A stretch of 64,000 bases of DNA. Source: Galdieria partita (taxonomy: Eukaryota > Rhodophyta > Bangiophyceae > Galdieriales > Galdieriaceae). Positions 45,109 to 58,100 of the stretch are shown here, one piece after another. A program made the translations under genes and the position numbers. A model generated the notes under the pieces. The model saw only the letters and a list, made by a program, of their open reading frames with translations, searched no databases and was not told the origin of the DNA. Location: NCBI GenBank assembly GCA_025991245.1, contig BQMJ01000076.1, positions 1 through 64,000 of the forward strand, written 5' to 3'. Each line of letters starts with the position of its first letter. The stretch's first letter is position 1.

Positions 45109-47688
45109 TCAAAATATATCTGGACATTTGGACCAATCATGACTTTCGCGATGATGCCAATATTGATGATTAAAGGTCCATTCATTCCTTTGCAAATAAT
45201 GATTCCATTTTTGTTCAAACCAACTTGGATAATAATTCTCGCCATTCATTTCTCTTTTCTATCCATTACAAGGCATGAATATTTTTTGTACAGATAAAAT
45301 AAACAATGGTTACCTTTCTAGCTGCACGTTGCTTTTCTTCTAAACGAAACTTTTCATCTGAAGCCAATTTGTATTGAGCATTCTCCAATGCTCGTTGGTC
45401 AGGACGAAAACGAGAATCAGTAGGAGCAATATGAGTCTCCAAGTCTGGTGTAAGTTCGTTCAAAAACATGGCATAAGATGTAAAGTGATATCCTCCCGAA
45501 TCTTCAGAAGGGGGACGCTTGCTAGCTTTCCATAATAATTGTCTTTTCCCTAAGAACGAAAAATTAAAGCTATTTACTATAAATACTAAACATGCTTTAC
45601 CATTGGGCAAGTCTTCATATAGACTATCGTGCCAAGTTCCAGACATTCTTTTCTGTACAGTCCCACTTCGGTCATAGATAATACCACGAACTTCCCCAAA
45701 ATTTTTCATATCACTAAGCCAACCAGTCTTCCGAAGCTTGATAATGGCATAGTCTCCCGTAGTGTGATTCTTCAACACCATTTCGCCATAATTATCTATC
45801 CATACTCGCCCAATCAATATATTATGAACACATGTTGTTGCTTTTTCATATGTAATGTAATCTCCAAAACGGGGAATTGTAACTTGAACTGGTCCAGAAG
45901 GAAAAACTTCAATTGACTTTCCCCAAAACTTGTTGGCAACCATATGAACTGCAGAATAGGTCCAAGAGATTTTCTCTTCTGATCCGGCCTTAATGAAAAG
46001 TCAAAAGGAATCTCTTTTCCATAATAGGGCTTAATACATACCGTGGCAAAAGAAGCACTAATGGGAGGATGATGACTAACTTGTTCACTCATGAACTTCA
46101 AATTATTCTTTTCAGGCAGCCATAATTCAAATGTTTCTCCCAAAAGAGGATTAAATGGTTTGGCAATGCGCTCTTGTGCAGAACAATAATGACTAACTGC
46201 AAGTACGGAAACAAGTAACAAGCGTTGAAAAGGATCTTCCGTTTCACTGGCTCTATCTAAAAGCTCAGAATATTCAATATCTTCTGCCATTCGTTGTAAA
46301 AAGGATAATGGCTCGTTAAAAGTTACAGGAATAGAGATACGAGAGACGTCCTTTCCAACCGCATCCTTTAAAACTGACCATAAAGAAGGTCGCTTCACAT
46401 CTCCACGATGCACAGGAAGTTTTGTTCTTCTAAGAACAGTTTTTTGTCCAAAGGAAACATTGTAACCACGATTAGATGAACTTGACTTCAAAGGTAATGA
46501 AACTCGGTCATCAATTGATACATAATCTGTCACAGCATCTAATTCTGTGTTTTTATCATCCGTTTCAGCATCGAAAAATTCTAATTCTGTTTCTTTATCA
46601 TCCAAGTCTTCATCAAATGGTGGATCTACAGAATTGGGAATGGTGAGTTGAGTCGAGCTTTGACGAGTCGTTGGATTGTGAATATGTTTATCTACTCCTG
46701 CGTCACAAGTCGTTTCCAATACGTAAATACCCCAGCTTATTAAATCCGAAAACCCCTTAGTGGTAGTAACTATGCTTTGTTCATTTCCATTTATGGCTTT
46801 TGTGCCATTTTGAAAGTCTTCTTGACCAAATATCTCTATCATGAGATTGGCCAGTCTTTCTGTATTATTTATAGACGTTGTCTCTTCCAACTTGGACTGA
46901 ATTCTCTTCAATTCACTCAACAGGCCCTCTTTCATTCTTTGCAACTCTCTCATTTCATCGCTTCTTGGGCTTATATCTTCTGAAAGCGGTTCGTAGGGTA
47001 ACATTGCCTCTTCAGTAGATGCCAAAGACAGATGATTTTGAAGAGAATTCTGATGGAGACCTTCTCCATATTGTCGAGAACTGTCCACAGAACTGCTAGA
47101 TAGTTTAATTGCGAGTCCACTTTGTCTCCTTTTCAAAAGATTTTGAAGAAATGCTTGACTTCTTATCAAACTTGATAACCACTGTTCTCTTACTTCTTCA
47201 CTATCTCCTCGAAGATGATAGATAGTCTTTCCAAGGTCGAGTGCAAATCTACAAACGTCAATATCATGAGGCACAATAGTGGCCATCAACAAGTTGATCT
47301 TTCCTCTACATATCAACTTTCCAGTTGACAACAGTGTTTGTATATGAGTAGAAGTAATCTCCAAAGTTGGGCTTTTCTCTTCATAATAAGAAACGATACC
47401 GTTCTCTAAAATAAAGAGTCTTCTTTGCCAACCTTTCAAGTAGTTTGTCCATTTCCAAAGGTGTCCTTGTTTTCTGTTGAGAGATTCTTGAAAATTATTG
47501 TCGGAAGCTTGTTTGCCAGAGTTATCGTTTGGAGTGTCGGTTGGTAGCGTTGGACTTGAAGCGGACTCCAAGGGCCAAGTTTTAGGTGCAGCGGAACTCG
47601 GTCTTCGTTCCCCAATCCTTTTCTTTTCTATACTTTCTGTTTCTGTTTTCTTACGGGTTAGCTTTATATCTTTTTTCAACTTGAACAT
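45109..47688 (-). CDS. Oxysterol-binding protein-related lipid transfer protein with PH domain
   Basis: Four exons (47688-46042, 45988-45601, 45549-45314, 45258-45109; introns 53, 51 and 55 nt) encode about 806 residues. A PH domain spans roughly residues 73-175 (GHLWKWTNYLKGWQRRLFIL at its start). A middle region rich in acidic and serine residues follows. The OSBP-related domain begins near 460 and carries the signature EQVSHHPP near 538, then KFWGKSIEVFPSGPVQV and a terminal YYPSWFEQKW block usual in ORPs. Such proteins exchange sterols or phosphoinositides at membrane contact sites. No FFAT motif was recognised. The first exon reads open past its splice site, so intron removal is inferred from the frame and motif continuity. 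Confidence 0.88.
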
Positions 47689-47938
47689 ATCAACCCATCA
47701 AACATCCAAAAAACGCCAATTGAAAAGTCTCTCAATATATACTGACAGCAAGCCAATCATTCCATTGGACATGAAAAGGGATTGTGGGTACTTTAGGACT
47801 ACTTTGAATAAGAGCAATTATGTAGAAACAATAGATACAGCTCCAATATAAATATATATATATATTTCAAAAGCAACTAGAGTTTATCCTGAAAACTTAT
47901 CTTTCAAATGATTTCCAAGCCTATCTATTCTATTGTCT

Positions 47939-49902
47939 CTACATATCTCTATGTATTATATGATCCTTACTTTTATCGTCTTCATCTTGTATTTCATGTT
48001 CTTCTTCTTCTTTTGGATCGTTTGATTTAGACAAAATACTCAATTGTCGTAAACGATCCCGAATTCCTTGAATAATTGTTTCATACATACCAAGTTGCTC
48101 TTGAAGAGAACTTCTTTCTTCTTCTGTATCTTCTAATGCCTTGTTGATTTGCTGTTGAGATGTATCCGTTAGCACACCAAGTCCCTTTTCCTCACATTGT
48201 TCTACTAAACAAGTTTCCCATTGAGCCCCTCGAGATGAAGATGAGGATTCATTGGTTTGTTGTTCCATCGAAGGTGTTGGTTTCGTTTCAGTCAAAGATA
48301 CCAAACTCAAAGCTTGCCATAATAAATCAACGGGCGCTTTCCAATATCCTCGTAAAATTTCATCTTTGGGAATATTCGTTTCTTTTCTTTGAAGTCTTCT
48401 CATCCAGGATTGAATCAAAAACAAAGCTGATAATTTGCCATTATTATACAGTTCCTGTTGTTTGTCTTGGTCCAAATCTAAATGAAAACTATCAATCTCT
48501 CCTACACACAACCACCAATTTCTAGGAGGCTGCATGTGTTCATGACTCACTTCTTCTACATCTGCTATTCGAAGCCTCAATGCAAAATTATTTTGGACAA
48601 GACACCGAATGGAAGCAAAAGCAACATCAAAGACAGAAACTATACGTCTCTTTTCTCTACTTACATGTTCCCATCTTTCTCTCATAGCTGTCACCAAGTC
48701 TCTCTCTTCAGGATCTGCATCGTCCAAACGAATAAAGTATCTCATTTGTGCTAATATTTCCCAAGTATCCGCAACCATTCCGATGCCATTTCGATCAGGT
48801 AACTCATCTACAGGAAAGTTGTTCGTCAAACCTCCATCCACATATAAATGTCCATTATATTCTATAGGCTCTAATATAATAGGAACGCTAGAAGACATTC
48901 GAACAGCACGGCGAACAGGTAAATCTGGATCAGTCTGGTAACGAAATTTGCGTTCACGTAAAGTATCCAATTCTGTTGCTACACAAATCAACTCTTTGCC
49001 ATATTCCTCATAGAGTTGCTTCAAAGTAATATCCGGATTGCCTGTCTTCTCTGCCAATACATTTCCAATAAACTCTTCCAACTTCTGTCCTGAAGAACCA
49101 CCACGCATACCTAAAACTGAAGAGTATTCAGGAAAGAAAAGTTCTTTAAATCCTGTCTTTCTTAAAATACAATTACAGGAGTCTGCATTATGACCTACTG
49201 CAAGAGCTGCGGCTATGCAAAGTTATAGATTCTTGATAAAGCTAAAACAAATAACAAACCTGTCAAAGCACCTGCTGAAGTACCTGCTAACTTGGTTATT
49301 TTGTTATAGTCCAATCCATGTCGTTCCAATACAGAAAGTGCACCGACATAAGCATTGCCTAACACACCACCTCCACTAAAGGCCAAAGTTGTAGTTGTAC
49401 GAATTTCTTCATCGACAGCAGTACAAAAGGCATCGTATCTTTCCAACTCTTCAATGACCTTTTGATAGAGTGCCCTTCTCTTTTCTCTTTCTAGTCTTTC
49501 TCTATGGGCGCTACGAGTAAAGGAGTCCAACAAATACATACGGTCAGTAACACTTGCAACTTTCACGTTGGATAGCAAAGATAATATAAACTGTGATTGT
49601 TTATCAAAATTATGGATTGGGAACCACTGCAACAATCTTTTCCAATCAAGTATCAACTGTTTACCAGAGTCTTTATCAGTCAATACAGTAGACTTTGGTA
49701 CCTTGGGAGACTTCCACTGATAGTTACAGTTGGGACAAGACCAGTTTGGTTCTTCTAAAAACTTGGAAGGCTTGCACCTCAAAATACCTCTACGAGTAGA
49801 CTGGGTAACCCAAAATCTTTTCAAAGTTAGAAAAACAGGCTGCCAACTTTTACAACAAGGCCCTGTAAAAATGTTTACTTGGTGTAATAACAAACTCTGC
49901 AT
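47939..49902 (-). CDS. Patatin-like phospholipase/lipase
   Basis: Two exons (49902-49260 and 49212-47939, 47-nt intron) encode about 638 residues. The patatin fold is supported by the oxyanion loop GGGVLGNAYVGAL (about residue 177), the nucleophile motif GTSAG (about 208) just before the intron, and the catalytic aspartate in VDGGLTNNFPV (about 340), with all dyad residues present. An N-terminal region of about 150 residues has a WSCPNC-x-YQW pair of cysteines and no clear signal. The C-terminal part is acidic and probably coiled (LEDTEEERSSLQEQL). Families nearby include SDP1-type triacylglycerol lipases and PNPLA phospholipases, so the substrate cannot be decided. Confidence 0.82.
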
Positions 49903-49982
49903 CTAATCATCATGATGGATCGATGGAATGCGACAAAAGTCGGTTTGGATAACGTTCATCCATTGGATAACAAACTCATTTC

Positions 49983-50889
49983 TCAATTCAATACATTCTT
50001 CTGCTTTTCAAACTCGACAGTTTCTTTGAGCAGTTTCTCTCTGGCTTTCAATATCAACTCTTCCATATTCGCCATATTCGGAATTCTTTTGCCATAATTT
50101 TCTACAACTACAAATCGCTTTCGATCACTTAACGGCCGACAGTGACGAATGAGTACTTCATCACCTTCATCACACAAGTTAAACTCATCATGAGCCTATT
50201 CAACATCCGTCAATATTCTCATAATCAACTCTCTCTGCATACGAAAACTTTTGACTTGCCATAAATTTACGAAATCGAAAGGTTCGTACTTTCAGCCTCT
50301 TATAATAACAAGGACGACGAGATACTACGGTAACTGATTTATTCATTCTTGTACTCGATACTTTGCCATGAATCAACTCTTCAGGTCTCGGTCGCGTATA
50401 AAAGATGAGACGATTCAACAATATCTCTCTATCCCCTTTAAGAAAACCAGCATATTCCTTCAATGCAGAAATTATTTCTTCAGTAGACAACGACCGAATG
50501 AGCTCTAATGGTGCTTGAAAATAGGGTGCCTGATAAATAAGTCTATCACGATCAGGTTCGTATTCAAAAAAGGGAGGTTTTATACGAAGTTCCGGATAAT
50601 ACTCGTGTATCAGTTTGGAACGATCCACTTGGCGAAATTTGGAAGACTTTACACTACGTGATGGCACATCGGGTCTCTTTTCACTATCCACAAAGTTTGT
50701 TTCTGTTGCTGGGGGATTAGACAAACTTTCAGTTGGCTGGTTACTCGTTGAATCCTTCAAAGGTTTCTCATCTTTGTGGTCCAAAGTAGAAAAAGAGCAA
50801 TATTTTGTATTGTTCCAAACATGTTCTTTAAGTTGACTGTATTGAGGAACAAGTCTTTTTCTTATCGACAGTCGAAACAATTGCCACAT
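49983..50889 (-). CDS. Mitochondrial ribosomal protein uS17 with long N-terminal extension
   Basis: The last 120 residues are uS17: GKVSSTRMNKSVTVVSRR, then RTFRFRKFM, then AHDEFNLCDEGDEVLIRHCR and PLSDRKRFVVVENYG, the OB-fold small-subunit protein. About 170 residues precede this, starting with an Arg-rich mitochondrial presequence (MWQLFRLSIRKRL) at the ATG 50889; an upstream ATG at 50940 is possible. The intron is unusual: the frame requires removal of either 43 nt (50196-50238, GC-AG) or 34 nt (50196-50229, GT-AG). The first gives the better uS17 alignment. The protein would be 287 or 290 residues, twice the usual uS17 size. Confidence 0.82.
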
Positions 50890-51097
50890 GATGTAACCAA
50901 TCGACCAATAGTCCCAACCAATACAATGTCTCACAATCATAATGAAAATGTATTTCCTTTAAAAAGTTTCCAAACCATGAAATGAATAAAACTAGTTCAT
51001 AGTTGTAGATGATGATGTTGTTTCATTTCGTCGTTGGACAAAGAAATTCTTGTCCAGAAGAATTCTTATTCACTTGTTGCAGTAATCAACTTGTGGA
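50890..51097. promoter_or_regulatory. Shared divergent promoter region
   Basis: 208 bases between the starts of uS17m (minus) and the carboxylase beta gene (plus); both products are mitochondrial. AT-rich, no obvious named element. Confidence 0.45.
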
Positions 51098-53448
51098 ATG
51101 AACAAAAGAGCATCGCTGTTATTATTTTCCTTTCGATATTCTACACTGGCTTCGAATTTCCGTTCAAATAAGGAATCAAATGCAAACGCTCAAGTTATGA
51201 AAGAAATCATCGGAAACCTCAAGGTTCTTGACTTCACTCTTCATAAGAACAAGATCTCTTATCTCGAGAATAGGGAAAAGTAGAGGAAATAGCCAAAGGC
51301 GGTGGTGAAAAGGCAATAAAGAGACACGAGGAACGAGGCAAATGGTTTGTACGCGATCGTATTCAAAAATTATTGGATCCTACTTCTCCCTTTTTGGAGC
51401 TTTCACAATTGGCAGGTTGTTGGAGTATTCAGTTATCAACAGCTTATTATTGAATCAAGTTTTGTTAGCTTTTCAAGTCTATGATAGTCCAGTTCCTGCA
51501 GCAGGATTAGTGACTGGAGTGGGTCTAGTACATGGTAGAAAAGTTATGGTTATTGCGAATGACGCAACTACAAAAGGCGGAACTTTCTTTCCTTTGACGG
51601 TATTCATGGCATTGAAATATTTTATCGAATAGACAATGAAGATATTTGTTTACAACACAGGTGAAGAAATATTTGAGAGCTCAAAATATTGCAGAACAAT
51701 GTAAACTTCCTTGTGTCTATTTAGTGGACAGTGGAGGTGCCTATTTGCCGTTACAAGCAGAAGTATTTCCTGATAAAGATCATTTTGGAAGGTAGGCATA
51801 AAGACTCTATCGATTGAGGTTTTTGGATAGGCAATGAATATTGTTTAGAATATTTTATAATCAAGCTAGAATGAGTGCACAAGGTATTCCACAAATTGCC
51901 GTAGTGATGGGAAGTTGTACTGCTGGTGGTGAGCAATGAATGACTTGAGAGAATCGTACGGCTTTTATGAAGAATTTGTGTTCTTTTAGGGGCATATGTA
52001 CCCGCCATGGCAGATGAAACTGTGATTGTGAAGAATCAAGGAACTATTTTTTTGGGAGGGTGAGTAATCTTTCTCTCATTGTACAAATATTTTCAAATAG
52101 GAAATTATAGTCCTCCTCTCGTAAAGGCAGCTACTGGAGAGGTAATAGCGATTGATTCTATATGCAATTGAGCTCACAACTACTGTAATAGGTTGTTACT
52201 GCAGAAGAATTAGGAGGAGCGGATCTTCATTGTAAAAAGAGCGGCGTTGCTGATCATTATGCTTACAATGACTTGCATGCATTGTCTTTAACTAGAAAGA
52301 TTTTATATTCTTGCTTTGCTAAAGGTAAGAATAACTTTTCTTGGTTCTGATAACGGCTTGTTTTATCTCAACCTTTATAGAGTCTACAGAATTAGGCACT
52401 ATATCTTATCCATTGAAAACTTTTGAAGAACCTCTCTATCCAACATCACAATTGTTGGATATTGTACCTGCAGACTTGAAAACACAATATGATGTGAAGG
52501 AGGTCATCGCTAGAATTGTCGATGCCAGTCATTTCACAGGTATGGATAATTTATAGTACTTCGCCTTTCTGTTTCTCTCAACCAACTTGCGTAGAATTCA
52601 AACAATATTATGGAACCAGCATTATTACAGGATTCGCTAGTATATATGGATTTCCAGTAGGCATTTTAGCCAATCAAGGAGTCTTATTTCGTGAAAGTGC
52701 TTTAAAAGCTGCTCATTTCATAGAACTTTGTGATTATAGAGGAATACCTCTACTCTTCTTGCAGAATATTACTGGTTTTATGGTGGGTAAAAGCTATGAA
52801 GAAGGAGGAATTGCAAAGGATGGAGCCAAAATGGTGAATGCAGTGGCCAATGCTAAAGTACCCAAAATAACTATTTTGATGGGTGGAAGTTTTGGTGCTG
52901 GTAATTATGGAATGTGTGGTAGAGCTTATGAGCCCAACTTTCTATTCAGTTGGCCTAACTCTCGTATTTCTGTTATGGGAGGAGAACAAGCAGCATCCGT
53001 ATTAACTCAAGTAAGTATACAATTCCATAAAGAGCTAATTGTCCTCTTATGATACCAAAAATATGATAAAGATTCAAAAGGAAGCCTTGGAGAAATCAGG
53101 CAAAACTTGGAATCCAGATGAAGAAAAAGCATTTCGTAGCTCTCTTGTTGAAAAATATGAAAGAGAAGGTTCTCCTTATTGTAAGTATTATTTTTGAAAT
53201 GTTGTTCTTGTTTAGCAAAGAAACTGAATGATAAATGAGATGCCTCTGCAAGAATTTGGGATGATGGTGTCATAGCTCCTCAAGACACACGAAAAGTGTT
53301 GGGTAAGAAGAGAGAATAGATATGAAATGATATTGGAATACTAAATAATGCTGCTTTTATAGGCCTTACTCTGTCAATAGTGACAAATGGACGTAGGATG
53401 GCACAAGAGAAACCAGCTCCGTTTTCGTATGGCATATTTCGAATGTAG
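51098..53448 (+). CDS. MCCC2: Methylcrotonyl-CoA carboxylase beta chain, mitochondrial
   Basis: Thirteen exons with twelve introns of 50-61 nt; exon starts are 51098, 51274, 51469, 51661, 51849, 51990, 52111, 52192, 52381, 52595, 53072, 53240 and 53363. All phases agree and give 558 residues, almost exactly the size of human MCCC2. Diagnostic strings include [63 protein letters not shown] and the C-terminal YGIFRM shared with MCCC2. The enzyme carboxylates 3-methylcrotonyl-CoA in leucine breakdown, with a biotin-bearing alpha chain not present here. The N-terminus ([18 protein letters not shown]) looks like a mitochondrial presequence. Propionyl-CoA carboxylase beta is less likely given the LHCKKSGV and C-terminal motifs. 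Confidence 0.92.
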
Positions 53449-53632
53449 TGAAATTACAAAACGGAAAGTTTTTTGAACATTGATTTAAAGTCTCCATATT
53501 GTTTAGAGTGTCTTTTTTCGTTATCTCCGTGCTAGTCATCTCGTGCTGTTCAAGATAGGTTCTTCAAATGTTCCATTGGTCACAAAAGGTTCATTTGAGA
53601 ATTTCTGCATCCTTCGAATTGGATAAGAAAAA

Positions 53633-55089
53633 ATGCACTTGAAGAATTGCGCCAAGTTATTCTGTCACACAAGCTATGAAAGCGAAATACTTAAACTAGG
53701 ATTCCTTTTTTCATCCAATCAGAGCATTTATGTGAGATTTGTTTCTCAAAGGTTGCTACGAAGCAGTTTCAGAAAATTGATCAGAGGTTTTGGAGGTGGT
53801 AGGAATTTGAAAACTTGCAAAGGAGCTCATGTCTCGTATTGCGCCAGTTTGAAGACACAACAAAGAAAGACAGAAAAAAATCGTGACTTTTACCAAGCTA
53901 CGAAGGTTGAAGGTTTTTCTAATTTTGCTCGGCTCTCGACAAAAGCTGTGCTGTGTCTCTTGCTTTCTACCGTTTTCTTGACCAACTATTGGTGTTTGCC
54001 TCCTAGACTTGAAGCTTTTGCTTTTGAAAATAGGTCTTTGGTTCCTGGAAGTGCTTCTACTACCTTAAAGCAGCAAGAAAAGGATGTCATCGAACTGTTT
54101 CAAAATGCAACACCTTCTGTGGTGTTTGCCACAACTTTTGTAGAAAGATTAGATTTCTTGTCACCCAATATAATGGAGTTACCTGCTGGACAAGGCTCTG
54201 GGTTTATTTGGGATACTGATGGACATATCGTCACCAATTTTCATGTCATTCGTTCGGCAACTTCAGCCAAAATTACATTATATAACGGACATATCTACGA
54301 TGCTAAACTTGTAGGTGTTGATCCGGATAAGGACGTGGCAGTTTTGAAAATTGACGCACCCAAAAATGAACTTCGACCTATTCCTTTGGGTCATTCTTCG
54401 GATTTGATAGTAGGCCAAAGTGCTTATGCCATTGGAAATCCCTTCGGACTAGATCATACTTTGACAACGGGTGTTGTCTCTGGTTTGGGAAGAACCGTAA
54501 GTTTGAGAGATCTATATATGTACTATATATATATATATTTATTTCTGTGTAGATGCGTTCCCCTACAGGTAAACCGATATCAAACGTTATTCAAACGGAT
54601 GCTGCAATCAATCCAGGAAACTCTGGAGGAACTTTACTTGATTCGTCAGGGCGTCTGATAGGCATGAATACCAGTATTTACTCACCTTCGGGTGCTTCAG
54701 CTGGAGTTGGATTTGCTATTCCTGTGGACACATTGAAACCTATTGTATCTTCGTTGATTAAATATGGCAAAGTTATTCGACCAGTTATTGGTATCTCTTA
54801 TTTAGATGGGACCCAATCTTCTGCTCTAGGCATTGAAAGAGGAGTTTTAGTATTAGATGTCCAACGAGGGTCACCAGCTGAAAAGGCAGGCTTACGAGGT
54901 ACCAGTAGAAGTCCGCTTGGTATTGAGTTGGGAGATATCATAGTTGAGATTGATGGAAGGACTGTAGAAAATGAAGGTGATCTTTTTCAAATATTGGAGG
55001 AAAAGAAACCTGGACAAACAGTTCGTTTGAAAGTCGACAGAGATGGTCGTTCGAAGGAACTCAAACTTACTTTAGGATCATCCGGTTAG
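53633..55089 (+). CDS. Deg1-type plastid serine protease (HtrA/DegP family)
   Basis: Two exons (53633-54496, 54553-55089; 56-nt AT-rich intron) encode 466 residues. The catalytic triad is visible: His in TNFHVIRS (near residue 205), Asp in DPDKDVAVLKI (near 240) and Ser in NPGNSGGTLLD (near 325). A single PDZ domain follows (RPVIGISY ... KVDRDGR), the architecture of plastid Deg1/Deg8. The first 130 residues form a bipartite leader: an Arg/Ser-rich part, then a hydrophobic segment (AVLCLLLSTVFLTNYW) before a likely cleavage near EAFAFEN, indicating the thylakoid lumen. Deg1 degrades damaged lumenal and photosystem II proteins. The 3' end converges with the tRNA synthetase gene 30 bp away. Confidence 0.9.
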
Positions 55090-55119
55090 TTTGGAATAGG
55101 GTTGCGTAATAAATCTGAT

Positions 55120-58100
55120 TTATTGGGCTTCCTTTTCCATTGCAAGCATCTTAAAGATATTCCAATGTGCTCTTATGGTTTGTCGTTGTTGTTGATATTG
55201 TTCTAATAATTGTTTGTTTTCATCAACAACTTTGGCAGGTGCATTTTGTAAGAATTGAGGATTATCTAAGCGACTTGAAAGGATTTCCACTTCCTTTTGT
55301 AATTTTTGGTCTTGTTTGGTTAATCTTTCAAGTTCCTTGTGAGGATCGATGCTTCCTCTCAAGCCAACTGCTATCAGGATAACCGGAGAAATGAGTACAT
55401 AGATGAAACCATCTCTATATTCTTCCATTGCATTTGCATTGTAACTTGACTGTGAAGCCGCAAATACGGAATCGTTCAACTCAATATCGAGACTATTCTC
55501 CGTTTTGGCCAAAACTTTCAACGCATTCCATTCTTGCTTCAATGCCCAAGCCAATTCTTCTGCCTCTTGTTTAAGATAAATGATTGCTTTGACCTTTTGG
55601 GAAGGCGCAACTCCATAATCTCCCCGAATCTTGCGTATCGTACGAACAATATCCCGAAAGCATTCAAAACTGAATATTTGTTGCTCCATTTCTTTGGAAA
55701 ATGAATGGAACAGTGAATGTTCCATTTGTGGCCATTCTGTTATAACAAGTGCATCGGTCGACCTTGGCAAACTTCCACAATGATAGATCAACCATTGCCA
55801 TTGTGCTTCGGTTATAAAAGGCATAAAAGGATGAAGTAAACGTAAACAGTAATCCCAAACAAATATCAAAACTGCAGCAACCTGAATACCATCCCCATAT
55901 AACTCGTCTTCTTGCCACCTCGTTTTAGCAATTTCAATATACCAATCCGCAAAGTCATCCCATATAAAGTCAACTATTCGATTTCCAGCAGCTGCCAAAT
56001 CAAACTCTTCTATATGGCGACTGACTTGAACAGTCAGCTTGTATAGTCGGTCTACAATAAATTTCTCAGCAACTCCTAAATGGTCCAGTGCTTGCAAAGG
56101 ATTCTGGAATATTTGTTGATACAACCGTGCCCAATCATTCTGATTATATCGTTGACGTATATTTTGTATAATAAAACGACCAATATTCCACAACTTGTTG
56201 GCAAAGTTACGATGGACAACAACTTTTTCTAATGAGAAAGGAATATCTTGTCCTGCATGACAATTCGTAACCAGAGCAAGTCGCAAAGCATCCGTTCCAT
56301 AATCTGCCATGACTTGCAAAGGATCCAATACATTTCCCAACGTTTTACTCATTTTCTGTCCTTTTGCATCTCTTACAAGGCCATGTAAATAAACAGTGTG
56401 AAATGGTGGCTTTCCAGTTAATTCATAACCCAACATGATCATTCTGGCAACCCAAAAGAACAAAATATCATATCCAGTTTCCATAACTGAGTTGGGATAA
56501 AACTTTTGATAATCCAAAGTATCTGTATTGGGCCAACCTAATAAAGCAAAAGGCCAAAGACCTGAAGAGAACCAAGTATCCAAAACATCAGTTTCTCTTC
56601 TCAATCGAATCTTTCCCATAAGGTTTGGATATTTTGCTTTTACCTTATCCAAAGCTTCTTGTTCCGAACGAGCAACTACAAAAGAATCTTGTTCTTGCTT
56701 ACAATCTGTCTCCATGTCTTCTAGATACCAAACAGGTAAAGAATGTCCCCACCATAACTGTCTTGAAATGCACCAATCGTGAATATTTTGCATCCAATGC
56801 AAATAAATCTTCTCAAAACGTGAAGGAATAATTCGAATCTCTCCACTTTGAATAGCTTTCATGGCAGGCAAAGCTAATGAAGCTGTCTTAACAAACCATT
56901 GTAAAGAAATAAGTGGTTCAACTACTTCTCCACTTCGTTGGGAGCGAGGAACCCGAATACAATAAGGCTCCTTTTTCAATACAAGTCCTTCAGATTCCAT
57001 CCAACTCCACAACTTGGAACGACACTCCATTCTATCCAAACCTTGGAAGCAACCACAATGCTCATTCATAGTTGCATCCCGATTCATGATGTTGATCAGC
57101 GCAAGTCCATGTCTTTTGCCAATTTCGTAGTCCAAATGATCATGTGCAGGTGTAATCTTCAGCGCTCCAGTTCCAAAGTGGCGATCAACTGCTTCATCAG
57201 CTATCACTGGAATTCTACGTCCTATATAAGGAACAATTACTTGCTGCCCTATTCTGTCTTTGTAGCGAACATCCTGAGGATGTACACAAACAGCAACATC
57301 TCCTAAAATAGTTTCTGGACGAGTTGTGGCTATTGGAATATATTCATTAGGACTATCCGCAAAACAATATTTAAAGTAATATAGAAAGCCATCCTCTTCA
57401 ACCCATTCTACCTCCAAATCACTTACAGCAGTTTGCAAAAGTGGACTCCAATTTACCAAATAATGGCCACGATAAATATATCCACTTTCATAAAGACGAA
57501 TAAATGCTTCTTCTACTGCTTTCGATAGTTGCTCATCCATAGTAAATCTTTCTCTAGACCAATCACAACTACTTCCCATAGCTCTCAATTGTTGAGTAAT
57601 GTATTTTGTTTTTTCCTCTTTCCATTGCCATGCCAATTCGAGGAACTTTTCTCTTCCTACTTCTTCTTTTGTCTTTCCTTGCTGTGATTTCAGCATTCTT
57701 TCAACCAACATTTGTGTTGCAATACTGGCATGATCAGTTCCCGGTATCCAACAAGTAGGAAATTGTTGCATTCTATGATAACGAACAAGAATATCCTGAA
57801 GAGTAACAAATACTGCGTGTCCCATATGTAAGGCACCTGTTATGTTAGGTGGAGGCATAGATATTGTGAAAGGTGTCTTCGATGTGTTATTACTAGGAAC
57901 AAAGTATCCACTAGTTTCCCACCAGTCATATATAACTCTTTCCAACTTTTCAGGTTGATAAGGCTGTTTCCACAAGTTTTCCATCAACTCAAGAAAAGGG
58001 ACCTCTCTTCTCTTTGTGACGACAATCCGGTTGATGGCTTCCTTTTCTCTTTTTTCCTCTTCTTGAGTAAGTATATTCTGACTATCTGAACTATTCTTAT

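Noticed and set aside
45814-46041. Continuous open frame of the ORP first exon beyond its splice site
   Set aside because: It reads open for about 75 codons, but the protein diverges from the ORP family exactly after the GT site, and the other frame continues the domain.
43980-49000. Plus-strand open frames overlapping EED, ORP and the patatin gene
   Set aside because: They are shadows of the well-supported minus-strand coding exons.
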